Assembly: GCA_964473395.1 (NCBI GenBank)
Contig: CAYYOW010000099.1
Span: 1 to 7,516 of the forward strand
Origin: Sulfidibacterium sp964473395
GTDB taxonomy: Bacteria; Bacteroidota; Bacteroidia; Bacteroidales; F082
Length of the DNA stretch: 7,516 nt
Direction: 5' to 3'
The notes below the pieces were generated by a model. It saw only the letters and a program-made list of their open reading frames with translations. It was not told the DNA's origin and searched no databases. Numbering within the stretch: the stretch's first letter is position 1; the number at the start of each line of letters is the position of its first letter. Both the position numbers and the translations under genes were made by a program. Below, in pieces: positions 7,384 through 7,516 of the stretch.

Positions 7384-7413
7384 TTTGAAATTAGCTGTGA
7401 ATATGTAAATTTG
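7384..7413 (+). promoter_or_regulatory. Bacteroidota-type promoter of the tRNA gene
   Basis: TTTG at 7384-7387 and TAAATTTG at 7406-7413 are separated by 18 bases, a good match to the Bacteroidota housekeeping promoter (TTTG at -33, TAnnTTTG at -7). Transcription would start near 7418-7421, about 20 bases before the mature tRNA end. The 97-base gap after ygeW contains nothing else I can support apart from an AT-rich inverted repeat at its start. Confidence 0.8.
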
Positions 7414-7441
7414 CAGCCCTTTTCGGAGTTATCCAAAAGCA

Positions 7442-7515
7442 GGGCCTATAGCTCAGTTGGTTAGAGCACCTGACTCATAATCAGGTGGTCCCAGGTTCAA
7501 GTCCTGGTGGGCCCA
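7442..7515 (+). tRNA. tRNA with anticodon CAT, probably tRNA-Ile2 (or elongator tRNA-Met)
   Basis: A complete 74-base cloverleaf is present: acceptor GGGCCTA/TGGGCCC with one U-G pair, D arm GCTC/GAGC, anticodon stem CCTGA/TCAGG with loop CTCATAA, T arm CCAGG/CCTGG with loop TTCAAGT, and discriminator A. The anticodon CAT is at 7476-7478. G1-C72 pairing and the absence of three G-C pairs at the bottom of the anticodon stem exclude initiator tRNA. C4-G69 and C5-G68 in the acceptor are the pairs known from E. coli to favour lysidine modification by TilS, which would make this an AUA-reading tRNA-Ile2. The base after the discriminator is C and the window ends there, so an encoded CCA cannot be judged. 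Confidence 0.95.
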
Positions 7516-7516
7516 C

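Noticed and set aside
7442..7515. tRNA gene as an integration site for a mobile element
   Set aside because: tRNA genes often serve as attachment sites, but the window ends at the tRNA and no integrase or repeated tRNA fragment is visible.

Overview
The window reads as chromosomal DNA from a member of the Bacteroidota, probably the Bacteroidales/Marinilabiliales group. Three things point there. The gene order uppS-bamA-ompH-ompH is a standard envelope cluster of that phylum. Three intergenic regions carry the Bacteroidota-type -7 promoter element TAAATTTG. The BamA and OmpH-like proteins have Bacteroidota-like signal peptides and motifs. The finer placement is inference from protein character, not from an rRNA or marker comparison.

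All genes lie on the plus strand. Bases 1-66 hold the last codons of an upstream gene, most likely a small outer-membrane beta-barrel protein of the DUF6089 type. Next come uppS (72-821, undecaprenyl diphosphate synthase) and, one base after its stop, bamA (823-3507, outer-membrane assembly factor with five POTRA domains and a barrel). Then come two secreted Skp/OmpH-like periplasmic chaperones (3555-4115 and 4250-4768). The second has its own promoter-like element, and a strong intrinsic terminator (4785-4818) closes the cluster. Together this part makes the lipid carrier for peptidoglycan and surface glycans, the machine that inserts outer-membrane proteins, and the chaperones that bring unfolded barrels to it.

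A second transcription unit starts at a TAAATTTG element near 4909. It encodes YgeY (4938-6137, M20-family metallohydrolase) and YgeW (6157-7344, a knotted transcarbamylase-like protein). In other bacteria these sit in larger loci linked to selenium-dependent molybdenum hydroxylases and anaerobic purine/urate breakdown. Here only the two are visible, next to envelope genes, so their partners must lie elsewhere or be absent.

The window closes with a promoter (7384-7413) and a tRNA with anticodon CAT (7442-7515). Its acceptor-stem pairs suggest tRNA-Ile2 (lysidine-modified) rather than elongator tRNA-Met.

I see no mobile element, CRISPR array, phage gene or broken gene. The region is mostly ordinary. 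The points most worth a second look are the isolated ygeYW pair, an apparent insertion in BamA POTRA3, the non-aromatic BamA C-terminus, and the identity of the tRNA.
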